DNA of 64,000 nucleotides. Origin: CAZUXY01 sp964624235 (lineage in GTDB: Bacteria > Spirochaetota > UBA4802 > UBA5368). Of the stretch, positions 25,868-33,459 are shown piece by piece. Location: the NCBI GenBank assembly GCA_964624235.1, contig CAZUXY010000008.1, positions 1 to 64,000 of the forward strand. Direction: 5' to 3'. The notes beneath the pieces were generated by a model that saw only the letters and a list, made by a program, of their open reading frames with translations, did no database searches and had not been told where the DNA came from. Position 1 is the first letter of the stretch. Every line of letters begins with the position of its first letter. The translations under genes were made by a program, and so were the position numbers.

Positions 25868-27772
25868 ATGGATCAGGTAAATAAAAAATCAAGGCTTGAC
25901 GAAATCAAGAAGCTCTTTCCTGAAAAGTTTTTGCCCGAGGAAAAGGTTTTCAGCCGGATAAACCGGGGGGACCGCATTTTTATAGGAACCGCCTGCGGTG
26001 AACCTCAGTACCTTGTAAAGGCGCTGGTTGATTACGCCGCTTCATACCCCAAAGCCTTTTTCGACGCCGAGGTCATCCACGTATGGACGCTCGGTGTGGC
26101 GCCTTATACCGACGAGAAATTCAAATATAACTTCAGGCACAACTCGTTTTTTGTAGGGAACAATACCAGGGAGGCGGTGAATGAGGGGCTGGCAGACTAC
26201 ACCCCCATATTCCTTTCCGCGGTACCGGAACTCATCAGCCGCAGGATGGTTGATATCGATGTCGCTCTCGTACAGACATCACTCCCCGACGAACACGGTT
26301 ACCTGAGCCTGGGAGTAAGCGTTGATATCGTCAAGGCGGCGGTGGAAAGCGCACAGCTGGTGATTGCCCAGGTCAATACCATGATGCCGCGGGTGCACGG
26401 GGACGGGTTCCTGCATATAAGTGATATCGATTTCATTATACCGCATGACGAACCGCTGCTGGAATTCAACACCGATGTGCCCGACGAGATTGCCGAGCGT
26501 ATAGGCAAATACGTGGCCAGGATCGTCCAGGACGGCGACACGATTCAGGTGGGCTACGGAAGCGTGCCCAATGCCGTTATCGCGAACCTCGCGGACAAGA
26601 AAAACCTGGGCGTGCACACCGAACTTTTGTCCGACGGCCTTGTGGAACTGATCAAATGCGGCGCGGTCAATAATACCAGGAAGACCGTCGACCGGGGAAA
26701 GACCGTCGCCGCTTTCTGCATGGGGAAACAATCCACCTATGAATTTATCCATGATAATCCGAACGTGGAGTTCAGGACCATTGAATACACCAACAATCCC
26801 ATGACCATCGCGAGCATTAAAAACATGACGGCCATCAACGCGGCGTTGCAGATAGACCTTACCGGCCAGGCGACGGCCGAATCCATCGGTCATGTTTTTT
26901 TCAGCGGGATCGGGGGACAGGCGGATTTCATGAGGGGCGCGGTGATGGCGCCGGGCGGTAAAACCATCCTCACCATAAGGTCCACCTCGAACGACGGGGA
27001 ACAGTCACGCTTCGTGCCGTTCCTCAGCGAAGGTGCGGGCGTTACCCTGGGAAGGGGCGATATCCATTATGTGGTCACCGAGTTCGGCATCGCCTACCTC
27101 CACGGCAAGAACATAAGGGAAAGAGCGATGGACCTGATCGCAATCGCGCATCCAAAATTCAGGCCGTGGCTGATAGAACAGGCGAAGAAACTGGGGCTGA
27201 TCTATAAAGACCAGGCGTTCATCCCCGGCAAGAAGGGGGACTACCCTGAAAATCTCGAGACGAACAGGACCACCAGGAGCGGGCTGAACCTTTTAATGAG
27301 ACCGGTGAAGATCAGCGACGAGCCCCTGTTAAAGGACTTCTTTTACTCCCTCTCGGACAAGAGCATCTACCGGCGCTTCATCTCCACCCGCAAAGACATG
27401 CATCATGAGCGCCTGCAGGAGTTCGTCATCATCGACAACACGAGGGAACTGGTCATTCTTGCATGCATAGAACAGGTGCAGAAAGAAACGGTCGTCGGCA
27501 TGGCACAGTACGGCAAACAGGAGTTTTCTCACACGGCCGAGGTCGCCATCGTGGTAAGGGACGATTTTCAGGGAAAGGGGGTCGGTACCGAACTGCTTTC
27601 TTACGTGACCTTCCTGGCGAAGAAGGAGGGGCTGCTGGGTTTCACCGCCGAGGTTCTGGTAGAGAACCGGCCCATGCTGCACCTTTTCGAAAAGATGGGA
27701 TTCTATATCGAAAAAAGGAGTGGTGCCGGCGTGTATGAATTAAAGATGCAGTTCAGAGGAGAGACGCTATGA
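25868..27772 (+). CDS. Acetyl-CoA hydrolase/CoA-transferase fused to GNAT acetyltransferase
   Basis: Bifunctional protein of 634 aa. Residues about 10-430 match the acetyl-CoA hydrolase / 4-hydroxybutyrate CoA-transferase family, with NTMMPRVHGDGFLHISDID, QVGYGSVPNAV, and FSGIGGQADFMRGA near the active-site loop. Residues about 475-630 are a GNAT domain with acetyl-CoA-binding DDFQGKGVGTELL. The same two-domain architecture is known in several anaerobes. The CoA transferase may move CoA between acetate and other acids while the GNAT part may acetylate a protein, possibly a neighbouring enzyme. It overlaps the ADP-forming synthetase by 4 nt (ATGA). Confidence 0.87.
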   Translation: MDQVNKKSRLDEIKKLFPEKFLPEEKVFSRINRGDRIFIGTACGEPQYLVKALVDYAASYPKAFFDAEVIHVWTLGVAPYTDEKFKYNFRHNSFFVGNNTREAVNEGLADYTPIFLSAVPELISRRMVDIDVALVQTSLPDEHGYLSLGVSVDIVKAAVESAQLVIAQVNTMMPRVHGDGFLHISDIDFIIPHDEPLLEFNTDVPDEIAERIGKYVARIVQDGDTIQVGYGSVPNAVIANLADKKNLGVHTELLSDGLVELIKCGAVNNTRKTVDRGKTVAAFCMGKQSTYEFIHDNPNVEFRTIEYTNNPMTIASIKNMTAINAALQIDLTGQATAESIGHVFFSGIGGQADFMRGAVMAPGGKTILTIRSTSNDGEQSRFVPFLSEGAGVTLGRGDIHYVVTEFGIAYLHGKNIRERAMDLIAIAHPKFRPWLIEQAKKLGLIYKDQAFIPGKKGDYPENLETNRTTRSGLNLLMRPVKISDEPLLKDFFYSLSDKSIYRRFISTRKDMHHERLQEFVIIDNTRELVILACIEQVQKETVVGMAQYGKQEFSHTAEVAIVVRDDFQGKGVGTELLSYVTFLAKKEGLLGFTAEVLVENRPMLHLFEKMGFYIEKRSGAGVYELKMQFRGETL

Positions 27773-29913
27773 AAGAGCGATCTGATATGAGCCTGTTATT
27801 TGAACCTAAAAGTGTTGCGATCATAGGGGCATCCTCAAAACCGGGCAAGATAGGGTACAGTGTGGTAAGAAACATCAAGCAGGGCGGTTTCAGGGGGAAA
27901 ATATACCCCGTGAATCCCCAGGGAGGGGAAATACTCGGCACCAGGGTTTATCCCAATATCAAGGATATCGATGACAGTATCGACGTGGCAACGATCACCG
28001 TTCCCGCCAAGCTGGCCTTTAACGCGGTAAAGGAATGCGCCGACAAGGGGGTCAGGCATATACAGATAATCACCTCGGGTTTTTCCGAGATCGGCGAGGT
28101 CGAACTGGAAAGAAAAATTGTAGAATACGCCAGGTCTAAAGGCTCCCGAATACTGGGACCCAATATTTTCGGGGTGTTTTCGGCATCATCAAGTTACAAT
28201 TCGACGTTTTCCGCATCGAGCATTATGAAGGGACATGTGGCCATCCTCACACAGAGCGGCGCACTGGGAATCGCAATGATCGGCAGGACCGCCATCGAAA
28301 ATATCGGTCTTTCCACCATCATTTCGACGGGAAACAAGGCCGATATCGATGAGGCGGACTGTCTGGAATATATAGTAAACCAGGAACAGACCAAGGTCAT
28401 CCTGATGTATATCGAAGGGATAAAGGAAGGCGAGCGTTTCATAGACGCCGTCAGGGCGGCCACCAGGATGAAACCGGTGGTGGTGATCAAGACCGGCCGT
28501 TCAAAAAGGGGCGCACAGGCGGCGGCGTCACACACGGGTTCGCTTGCGGGAGCCGACGAGATTACCGACGCCATACTCAAGCAGTGCGGCATCCTGCGTG
28601 CCGAAAACCTGCAGGAAGCCTTCGACTGGTGCAAATTCCTCGCCGACGCCCCCGTTCCCAGGGGACCCAACGGTGTCATCGTTACCAACGGCGGAGGGGT
28701 CGGCGTTATGGCGACCGACGCCTGCGAAAAATACGGTGTAGAGCTTTACGACGACCAGGTTATCCTCAAGGAAGTCTTTGCCCCCGCGACGCCCGACTTC
28801 GGATCGCTGAAAAATCCCATTGATATTACCGGCAGCGCCGATTCGGCGGCATACGCGCTGGCCCTTTCCGCACCGGCGAAAAGCGGGCAGATGCACAATA
28901 CCATGGCGCTCTATTGTGAAACCGCCACCTTCGACTCTGAAAATCTGATACCCATGATAAGGGAAACCTACAACAACCATATGGCAAGCGGGACCCCGGT
29001 GGTGTACGCTATCATCGGGGGCGAGTCGGTACGGAACGCGATAGACGTCTTGAGCAGGGAAAAGGTCCCGGTGTATCCGGACCCCTATGAGGCCATTTCA
29101 TGCATGGGGGCGCTCTACCGTTATCACAATTTCAACCTCGAGAGAGACGACTCGGTGGATGAAGCGTCCATAGACACGGCAGTCATAGAGAAAGTAATCG
29201 ACGGCGCCCTGGCGGAAAACCGCAGCTTCCTGCTGGCCAACGAAGGGCAGGAGGTGATGCGGGCGGCGGGTATCATGATTCCCGGCGCCGCCATCGCGAA
29301 AAACATCAACGAGGCCGTCCGTCAGGCGGAAATCATCGGTTACCCGGTGGTTATGAAAATCATGTCCCGCGACATACTCCACAAGAGCGATGCCGGAGGA
29401 GTCGCCCTGGATATCCTGAATAAAAACGAGGTGCTGGACGCCTATGAAGCGATAATGAGAAATTGTAAATCCTATAAGCCCGATGCGGTCATCGACGGGA
29501 TCGAAATATGCGAAATGGTGAAAAAAGGCACCGAGCTTATCATCGGGGCGCGCAAGGATCCGCAGATGGGTCCTATCGTCATGTGCGGACTCGGCGGGAT
29601 CTATGTGGAAGTTATGAAGGATGTGAGTTTCAGGTATGCGGAGCTCAACCGCAGGGAGGTCGTTAAAATGCTGTCGGAGGTCAGATCGTATTCCCTGCTC
29701 CTTGGTGTCCGCGGCGAAGACCAGAAAGATATTGACGCGGTAGTGGACACCATTATTAAAACAGCCACTATTATACGCAGGATCAACAGGATTACCGATA
29801 TAGAAATCAATCCGGTGGTGGTATACGAGAAGGGCAGGGGATTGAAGGCCGTGGATGTACGTATACTCATTTCAAAACAGGGAGAAGCGGGAGTGGAGCC
29901 GCACCACCGCTGA
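27769..29913 (+). CDS. ADP-forming acetate/acyl-CoA ligase, fused single-chain type
   Basis: Converts acyl-CoA + ADP + Pi to acid + CoA + ATP (reversible), an energy-conserving step in fermenters. The 714-aa chain has an N-terminal CoA-binding fold (VAIIGASSKPGKIG), the succinyl-CoA-synthetase-like flavodoxin part with the expected phospho-His in SHTGSLAG (about residue 249), and a C-terminal ATP-grasp domain (GYPVVMKIMSRDILHKSDAGG, about 524-544; DIEINPVVV). Alpha and beta parts fused in one polypeptide match the single-chain ACD/AcsA-type. It is translationally coupled to the CoA-transferase/GNAT gene. Protein lysine acetyltransferase Pat has a related architecture, but there the GNAT is in the same chain. 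Confidence 0.9.
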   Translation: MKERSDMSLLFEPKSVAIIGASSKPGKIGYSVVRNIKQGGFRGKIYPVNPQGGEILGTRVYPNIKDIDDSIDVATITVPAKLAFNAVKECADKGVRHIQIITSGFSEIGEVELERKIVEYARSKGSRILGPNIFGVFSASSSYNSTFSASSIMKGHVAILTQSGALGIAMIGRTAIENIGLSTIISTGNKADIDEADCLEYIVNQEQTKVILMYIEGIKEGERFIDAVRAATRMKPVVVIKTGRSKRGAQAAASHTGSLAGADEITDAILKQCGILRAENLQEAFDWCKFLADAPVPRGPNGVIVTNGGGVGVMATDACEKYGVELYDDQVILKEVFAPATPDFGSLKNPIDITGSADSAAYALALSAPAKSGQMHNTMALYCETATFDSENLIPMIRETYNNHMASGTPVVYAIIGGESVRNAIDVLSREKVPVYPDPYEAISCMGALYRYHNFNLERDDSVDEASIDTAVIEKVIDGALAENRSFLLANEGQEVMRAAGIMIPGAAIAKNINEAVRQAEIIGYPVVMKIMSRDILHKSDAGGVALDILNKNEVLDAYEAIMRNCKSYKPDAVIDGIEICEMVKKGTELIIGARKDPQMGPIVMCGLGGIYVEVMKDVSFRYAELNRREVVKMLSEVRSYSLLLGVRGEDQKDIDAVVDTIIKTATIIRRINRITDIEINPVVVYEKGRGLKAVDVRILISKQGEAGVEPHHR

Positions 29914-29955
29914 GTAGGAGCCCGGCATCGGATAACGGGGACGAGGGGTAAAGGC

Positions 29956-29983
29956 TTGACATGGAATTACGCCGTGATACAGT
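29956..29983 (+). promoter_or_regulatory. Probable sigma-70 promoter for the DRTGG gene
   Basis: TTGACA (29956-29961), 16-nt spacer, TACAGT (29978-29983), about 43 nt upstream of the ATG. It suggests the gene can be read independently of the synthetase gene. Confidence 0.5.
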
Positions 29984-30026
29984 CATAAGTGTCACTGTCC
30001 ATTGTTTATGCAACTAAGGGGGGGGT

Positions 30027-31061
30027 ATGGAAAAACTAGTGATTGCATCTTCCAGAGAAAGCGCGGGAAAAACCAGTGTTGTAATCGGGATTGCCAGAAC
30101 CGCGGGTAAATCCTATGGATACATTAAACCCTTCGGTGACAGGCTGCTCTACCGCAAGAAGCGGCTGTGGGACTACGATGCCGCCCTCGTGACCAATGTG
30201 CTGGGACTCAATGAAAACCCGGAGGACATAACCATCGGTTTCGAACATTCGAAACTGCGTTACATGTATGACGAACAGCGGATCAATGAAAAAATCCAGG
30301 AACTGGTTGTCACCACCAGCAAAAACAAAGACCTGCTCTTCATAGAATCGGGAAAAGACCTTTCATACGGCATTTCAGTACATCTCGACGCACTCTCCAT
30401 CGCCGAGAGTACCAGGGCCAGGCTCGTGGTGATGGTCAGCGGCGGTGACGACGGTATTGTCGATGATATCATTTTTCTAAAAAACCATATCGAAACCTCC
30501 AGGGTGGACTTCAGAGGCGTGATAATAAATAAAATACATGATCTCGACGACTTTAAGAACACCTATCTCGGCGCAATTGAAAAATCCGGAATACCGATAC
30601 TGGGCATGATCCCCTATGAGTCGAGCCTTAGAAATTTCACGGTGGGATATCTATCGGAATGCCTCTTCGCGAAAGTTATTGCCGGAGAAGGAGGGCTCAA
30701 CAACGTGGTAAAGAACATCTTCGTCGGCGCCATGTCGATGAACGAGGCGTTAAGGAACCCTCTGTTCAATAAAGACAACCGCCTGGTCATTACCAGCGGC
30801 GACCGCAGTGATATGGTCCTGGCGTCGCTGGAACCCATAACCATAGGCATACTGCTGACCAATAACATACTCCCTCCGTCGAATATCATCGCCAAAGCCT
30901 CAGAGATGAACATCCCTCTGCTTCTGGTGCCCTCGGACACGTATCAGGTGGCGAGGCAGATCGATCTCATGGAACCGCTCCTGACGCGCGACAGTACGGA
31001 GAGCCTGGGATTGATAACCGAATTGGTCAAGAAGCACGTTAAGGTGGACGCCATAGTATAG
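30027..31061 (+). CDS. P-loop/DRTGG-domain protein related to the phosphotransacetylase N-terminal part
   Basis: Protein of 344 aa. The N-terminal half is a BioD/CobQ-like P-loop domain with SSRESAGKTS at residues about 8-17 and VMVSGGDDGIVDD further on. The C-terminal half (about 210-330) resembles a DRTGG domain (RLVITSGDRSDMVLASLE, about 252-269). The same pair of domains forms the N-terminal regulatory part of long phosphotransacetylases, but the catalytic Pta domain is absent. Being next to acetyl-CoA enzymes it may sense a nucleotide or metabolite of that pathway. A run of G precedes the ATG. Confidence 0.68.
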   Translation: MEKLVIASSRESAGKTSVVIGIARTAGKSYGYIKPFGDRLLYRKKRLWDYDAALVTNVLGLNENPEDITIGFEHSKLRYMYDEQRINEKIQELVVTTSKNKDLLFIESGKDLSYGISVHLDALSIAESTRARLVVMVSGGDDGIVDDIIFLKNHIETSRVDFRGVIINKIHDLDDFKNTYLGAIEKSGIPILGMIPYESSLRNFTVGYLSECLFAKVIAGEGGLNNVVKNIFVGAMSMNEALRNPLFNKDNRLVITSGDRSDMVLASLEPITIGILLTNNILPPSNIIAKASEMNIPLLLVPSDTYQVARQIDLMEPLLTRDSTESLGLITELVKKHVKVDAIV

Positions 31062-31072
31062 CCGCAACCCCG

Positions 31073-31099
31073 AAAAGGCGGGCGATTTCCCGCCCCTTT
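31073..31099 (+). terminator. Weak terminator-like hairpin
   Basis: GGCGGG (31077-31082) / CCCGCC (31089-31094) with a 6-nt loop just after the DRTGG gene stop. It is flanked by AAAA on the left and CCTTT on the right, so the U-tract is poor. Confidence 0.45.
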
Positions 31100-31406
31100 G
31101 CTGTGTGCCGTACTGTTTGCCCCGCATCCCGTGTGCGGGTTCCGCTGGCAGGAATACTTCAGCCGAGAGTTCAATGAGATCGGATCTGTAAAATATAAAA
31201 ACGGGCTGCGGATATCCATGCACCCCGGCCGGGACATCGCGCGGAATTCCCCGCGGGAGTATGTGTACCGGAATCCATTTGAGGAGCTGCTCTGTTACGC
31301 TGAACCGCGGTATCTCGTGGGGCTGGATACCGATACGAATATCCGGATTCAAGTCGGCGGCGCGTATTGCAGCTCCGCGAGTGTGCGCACCACCGATTCC
31401 ACATGA
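31098..31406 (+). CDS. Doubtful short open frame
   Basis: An open frame of 102 codons from a TTG inside the preceding hairpin, without a ribosome-binding site, overlapping the 3' end of the convergent peroxiredoxin gene by 58 nt. Its predicted sequence has ordinary composition (for example NPFEELLCYAEPRYLVGLD) but matches nothing I recognise. It is listed because it fills a 287-nt gap; it may be a remnant or chance frame. Confidence 0.2.
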   Translation: MLCAVLFAPHPVCGFRWQEYFSREFNEIGSVKYKNGLRISMHPGRDIARNSPREYVYRNPFEELLCYAEPRYLVGLDTDTNIRIQVGGAYCSSASVRTTDST

Positions 31407-31861
31407 CCGTTGACTTTGACCTTGTCCCATCGGAACCTGATAATCCCCTTCGGATCGATCAGGATGGTGCTCCTGGCCACCCCCATGCTTTCCCGGCCGT
31501 ACATTTTTTTTGAACCCCAGACCCCGTACTTCTCCATGACCCTGTGGTCCTGATCGCTGAGCAGGGTGACCCTGAGTTTGTGCTTGTCGTAAAAACGGCA
31601 GTGACTTTCAGGAGAGTCGGGGCTTACGCCCAGCACCGCGGCGCCCAGTTTTTCCAGCTCCTTTATGCTTGCCGAGAAATCGATCGCTTCGAGGGTGCAT
31701 CCGCTGGTGTTGTCTTTCGGGTAGAAATAGAGCACCACCCATTTGCCCGTATAATCCCTGAGACAGGTCTCGTTTCGGTCTTTGTCGGGAAGGCAGAATG
31801 CCGGGGCGGCATCACCGGCTTGTGGCTTGCCTGCGGTTTCTTTCATGGCCTTGTTCTCCAC
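31349..31861 (-). CDS. bcp: Peroxiredoxin, Bcp/PrxQ-like
   Basis: Thiol peroxidase of 170 aa that reduces hydroperoxides. The thioredoxin-fold motif PKDNTSGCTLEA holds the peroxidatic Cys (about residue 57). The usual Pro before it is Ser, and the resolving Cys expected five residues later is absent (CTLEAIDF), so it should work as a 1-Cys enzyme or use another cysteine such as that in the SHCRFYD segment. Conserved Bcp segments FYPKDNT and YGVWGSKKMYG are present. It lies downstream of gdhA but is separated from it by a terminator. Confidence 0.9.
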   Translation of the reverse strand: MENKAMKETAGKPQAGDAAPAFCLPDKDRNETCLRDYTGKWVVLYFYPKDNTSGCTLEAIDFSASIKELEKLGAAVLGVSPDSPESHCRFYDKHKLRVTLLSDQDHRVMEKYGVWGSKKMYGRESMGVARSTILIDPKGIIRFRWDKVKVNGHVESVVRTLAELQYAPPT

Positions 31862-31884
31862 TGTCCGCGGATTCGGATCATGTC

Positions 31885-31921
31885 AAAAAATAACGCGGTG
31901 CTTCCTTTATGGAAGCCCGCG
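31885..31921 (-). terminator. Rho-independent terminator after gdhA
   Basis: On the minus strand, a stem of 11 bp with one bulged base (31894-31905 with 31911-31921; inner GCTTCC/GGAAGC, outer CGCGG/CCGCG) is followed by TTATTTTTT. It ends the gdhA transcript before the peroxiredoxin gene. Confidence 0.82.
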
Positions 31922-31958
31922 CTATGTATGGGCTGTAATCGTGGAAATTTCAATACAT

Positions 31959-33314
31959 TTATACGATACCGTAAGCGAGCATGGCCTTCGCCACTTTTAC
32001 GAAACCCGCGATGTTCGCTCCCGTTACGTAGTCACCCTTTTTCCCGTAGGTTTCCGATGCTTCCAGGCATGAACGGTGGATGCTCTTCATTATACCCTGC
32101 AGACGGGAGTCGACTTCTTCTCGGGGCCACGAAAGGCGCATACTGTTCTGGGACATCTCGAGTCCGGATGTGGCCACACCTCCGGCATTGGCGGCTTTCC
32201 CCGGTCCGTAGAGTATTTTATGTTCCTGGAATACATCGACCGCTTCCGGAGTGGACGGCATGTTGGCTCCCTCTGACACGCATATACAGCCGTTTTTCAC
32301 CAGCGCTTCGGCGTTTTTGCCGCCGATCTCGTTCTGTGTCGCCGACGGGAAGGCAATATCGGTTTTGATACCCTGTGTCCCTATTACATCCCAGACGCTC
32401 TGCCCATCGAAATACTTCGCGCCGTATTTATCCGCGTATTCCTTGATTCTGCCCCTGCGAATGTTCTTCAGTTCCATTACAAAGGCCAGTTTTTGGTCGT
32501 CGATGCCCTTTTCGTCGACGATGGTGCCGTTCGAGTCGCTCAGGGTTATCACCTTTCCGCCGAGGGAGTTGACCTTTTCGACGGTGTATTGTGCTACGTT
32601 CCCGGAACCGCTTACCACCGCGGTTTTACCCTTTATCTCCTGGCGTCTGGCGGCCATCATCTCGGCGGCAAAATATGTCGAGCCGTACCCTGTCGCCTCG
32701 GGACGGACAAGGCTGCCGCCGTATGCAAGGGCTTTGCCGGTCAGCACTCCGGTATGTTCATTTACGATCTTTTTATAATAGCCGTACATGTAACCTATTT
32801 CCCTGGCGCCTACCCCTATATCCCCGGCGGGCACATCCACGTCGGCACCGATATAGCGGTATAGCTCAACCATGAAAGCCTGGCAGAAGCGCATCATCTC
32901 ACTGTCAGATTTACCCTTGGGGTCAAAATCCGATCCCCCCTTCGCCCCTCCCATGGGAAGGGTCGTAAGTGAGTTTTTGAATATTTGCTCAAATCCCAGA
33001 AACTTGATGATGCCCAGGTTTACTGATTGATGGAAACGAATGCCCCCCTTGTAAGGCCCGATGGCGTTGTTGAATTGTACCCTGAAACCTCGGTTCACCT
33101 TAACCTGGCCCTTGTCATCCATCCAGGGGACGCGAAACATAACGACCCTGTCGGGCTCCACCATCCGTTCATAAATGCCTGCCTTGACGAACTCGGGGTG
33201 TTTGGATATGGTCGGTTCCAGTGATTCCAGTACCTCTTTCACGGCCTGATGGAACTCCAGTTGATCGGGGTCCTGTTGCTTAACCTTGGCGATTATTTCA
33301 GCTATCAATGACAT
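31959..33314 (-). CDS. gdhA: Glutamate dehydrogenase (hexameric, probably NADP-type)
   Basis: Makes glutamate from 2-oxoglutarate and ammonium. The 451-aa length fits the hexameric S50I class. Seen: the substrate-pocket segment NAIGPYKGGIRFH (about residues 86-98), LPMGGAKGGSDFDPKGKSD with the catalytic Lys (about 118-136), and the nucleotide-binding VSGSGNVAQYT (about 236-246). A strong AAGGAG ribosome site precedes the ATG. The promoter region carries two operator-like repeats (33342-33386). Its neighbours on the other side are a PEP-synthase-like protein and a glutamate synthase domain protein, suggesting a nitrogen-assimilation block. Confidence 0.97.
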   Translation of the reverse strand: MSLIAEIIAKVKQQDPDQLEFHQAVKEVLESLEPTISKHPEFVKAGIYERMVEPDRVVMFRVPWMDDKGQVKVNRGFRVQFNNAIGPYKGGIRFHQSVNLGIIKFLGFEQIFKNSLTTLPMGGAKGGSDFDPKGKSDSEMMRFCQAFMVELYRYIGADVDVPAGDIGVGAREIGYMYGYYKKIVNEHTGVLTGKALAYGGSLVRPEATGYGSTYFAAEMMAARRQEIKGKTAVVSGSGNVAQYTVEKVNSLGGKVITLSDSNGTIVDEKGIDDQKLAFVMELKNIRRGRIKEYADKYGAKYFDGQSVWDVIGTQGIKTDIAFPSATQNEIGGKNAEALVKNGCICVSEGANMPSTPEAVDVFQEHKILYGPGKAANAGGVATSGLEMSQNSMRLSWPREEVDSRLQGIMKSIHRSCLEASETYGKKGDYVTGANIAGFVKVAKAMLAYGIV

Positions 33315-33341
33315 AAAGGTTCTCCTTGCCGACGTAAATAT

Positions 33342-33408
33342 TTAGTATTACTAATAAATATAAAATTTTTAAACAGTATTACTAATTATTTAACAAAACC
33401 GATGTCAA
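33342..33408 (-). promoter_or_regulatory. gdhA promoter region with paired operator-like repeats
   Basis: A minus-strand TTGACA (33408-33403) lies upstream of two copies of AGTATTACTAAT (33344-33355 and 33375-33386), whose starts are 31 bp apart (about three helical turns). The first sits in a perfect palindrome TTAGTA-T-TACTAA (33342-33354); the core of the second is AGTA-T-TACT. No clear -10 stands at the standard distance; the repeats overlap the expected -10/start area, as an operator for a repressor would. Confidence 0.55.
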
Positions 33409-33459
33409 TAATAATCTGTGCCAAAAGAAACAGTGAATTGTTACAATTGTGTAAAATTA

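Noticed and set aside
30900..31430. 176-codon minus-strand frame at the 3' end of the DRTGG gene
   Set aside because: Overlaps the end of the DRTGG gene by about 160 nt and the peroxiredoxin gene end, no ribosome site, no recognisable fold.
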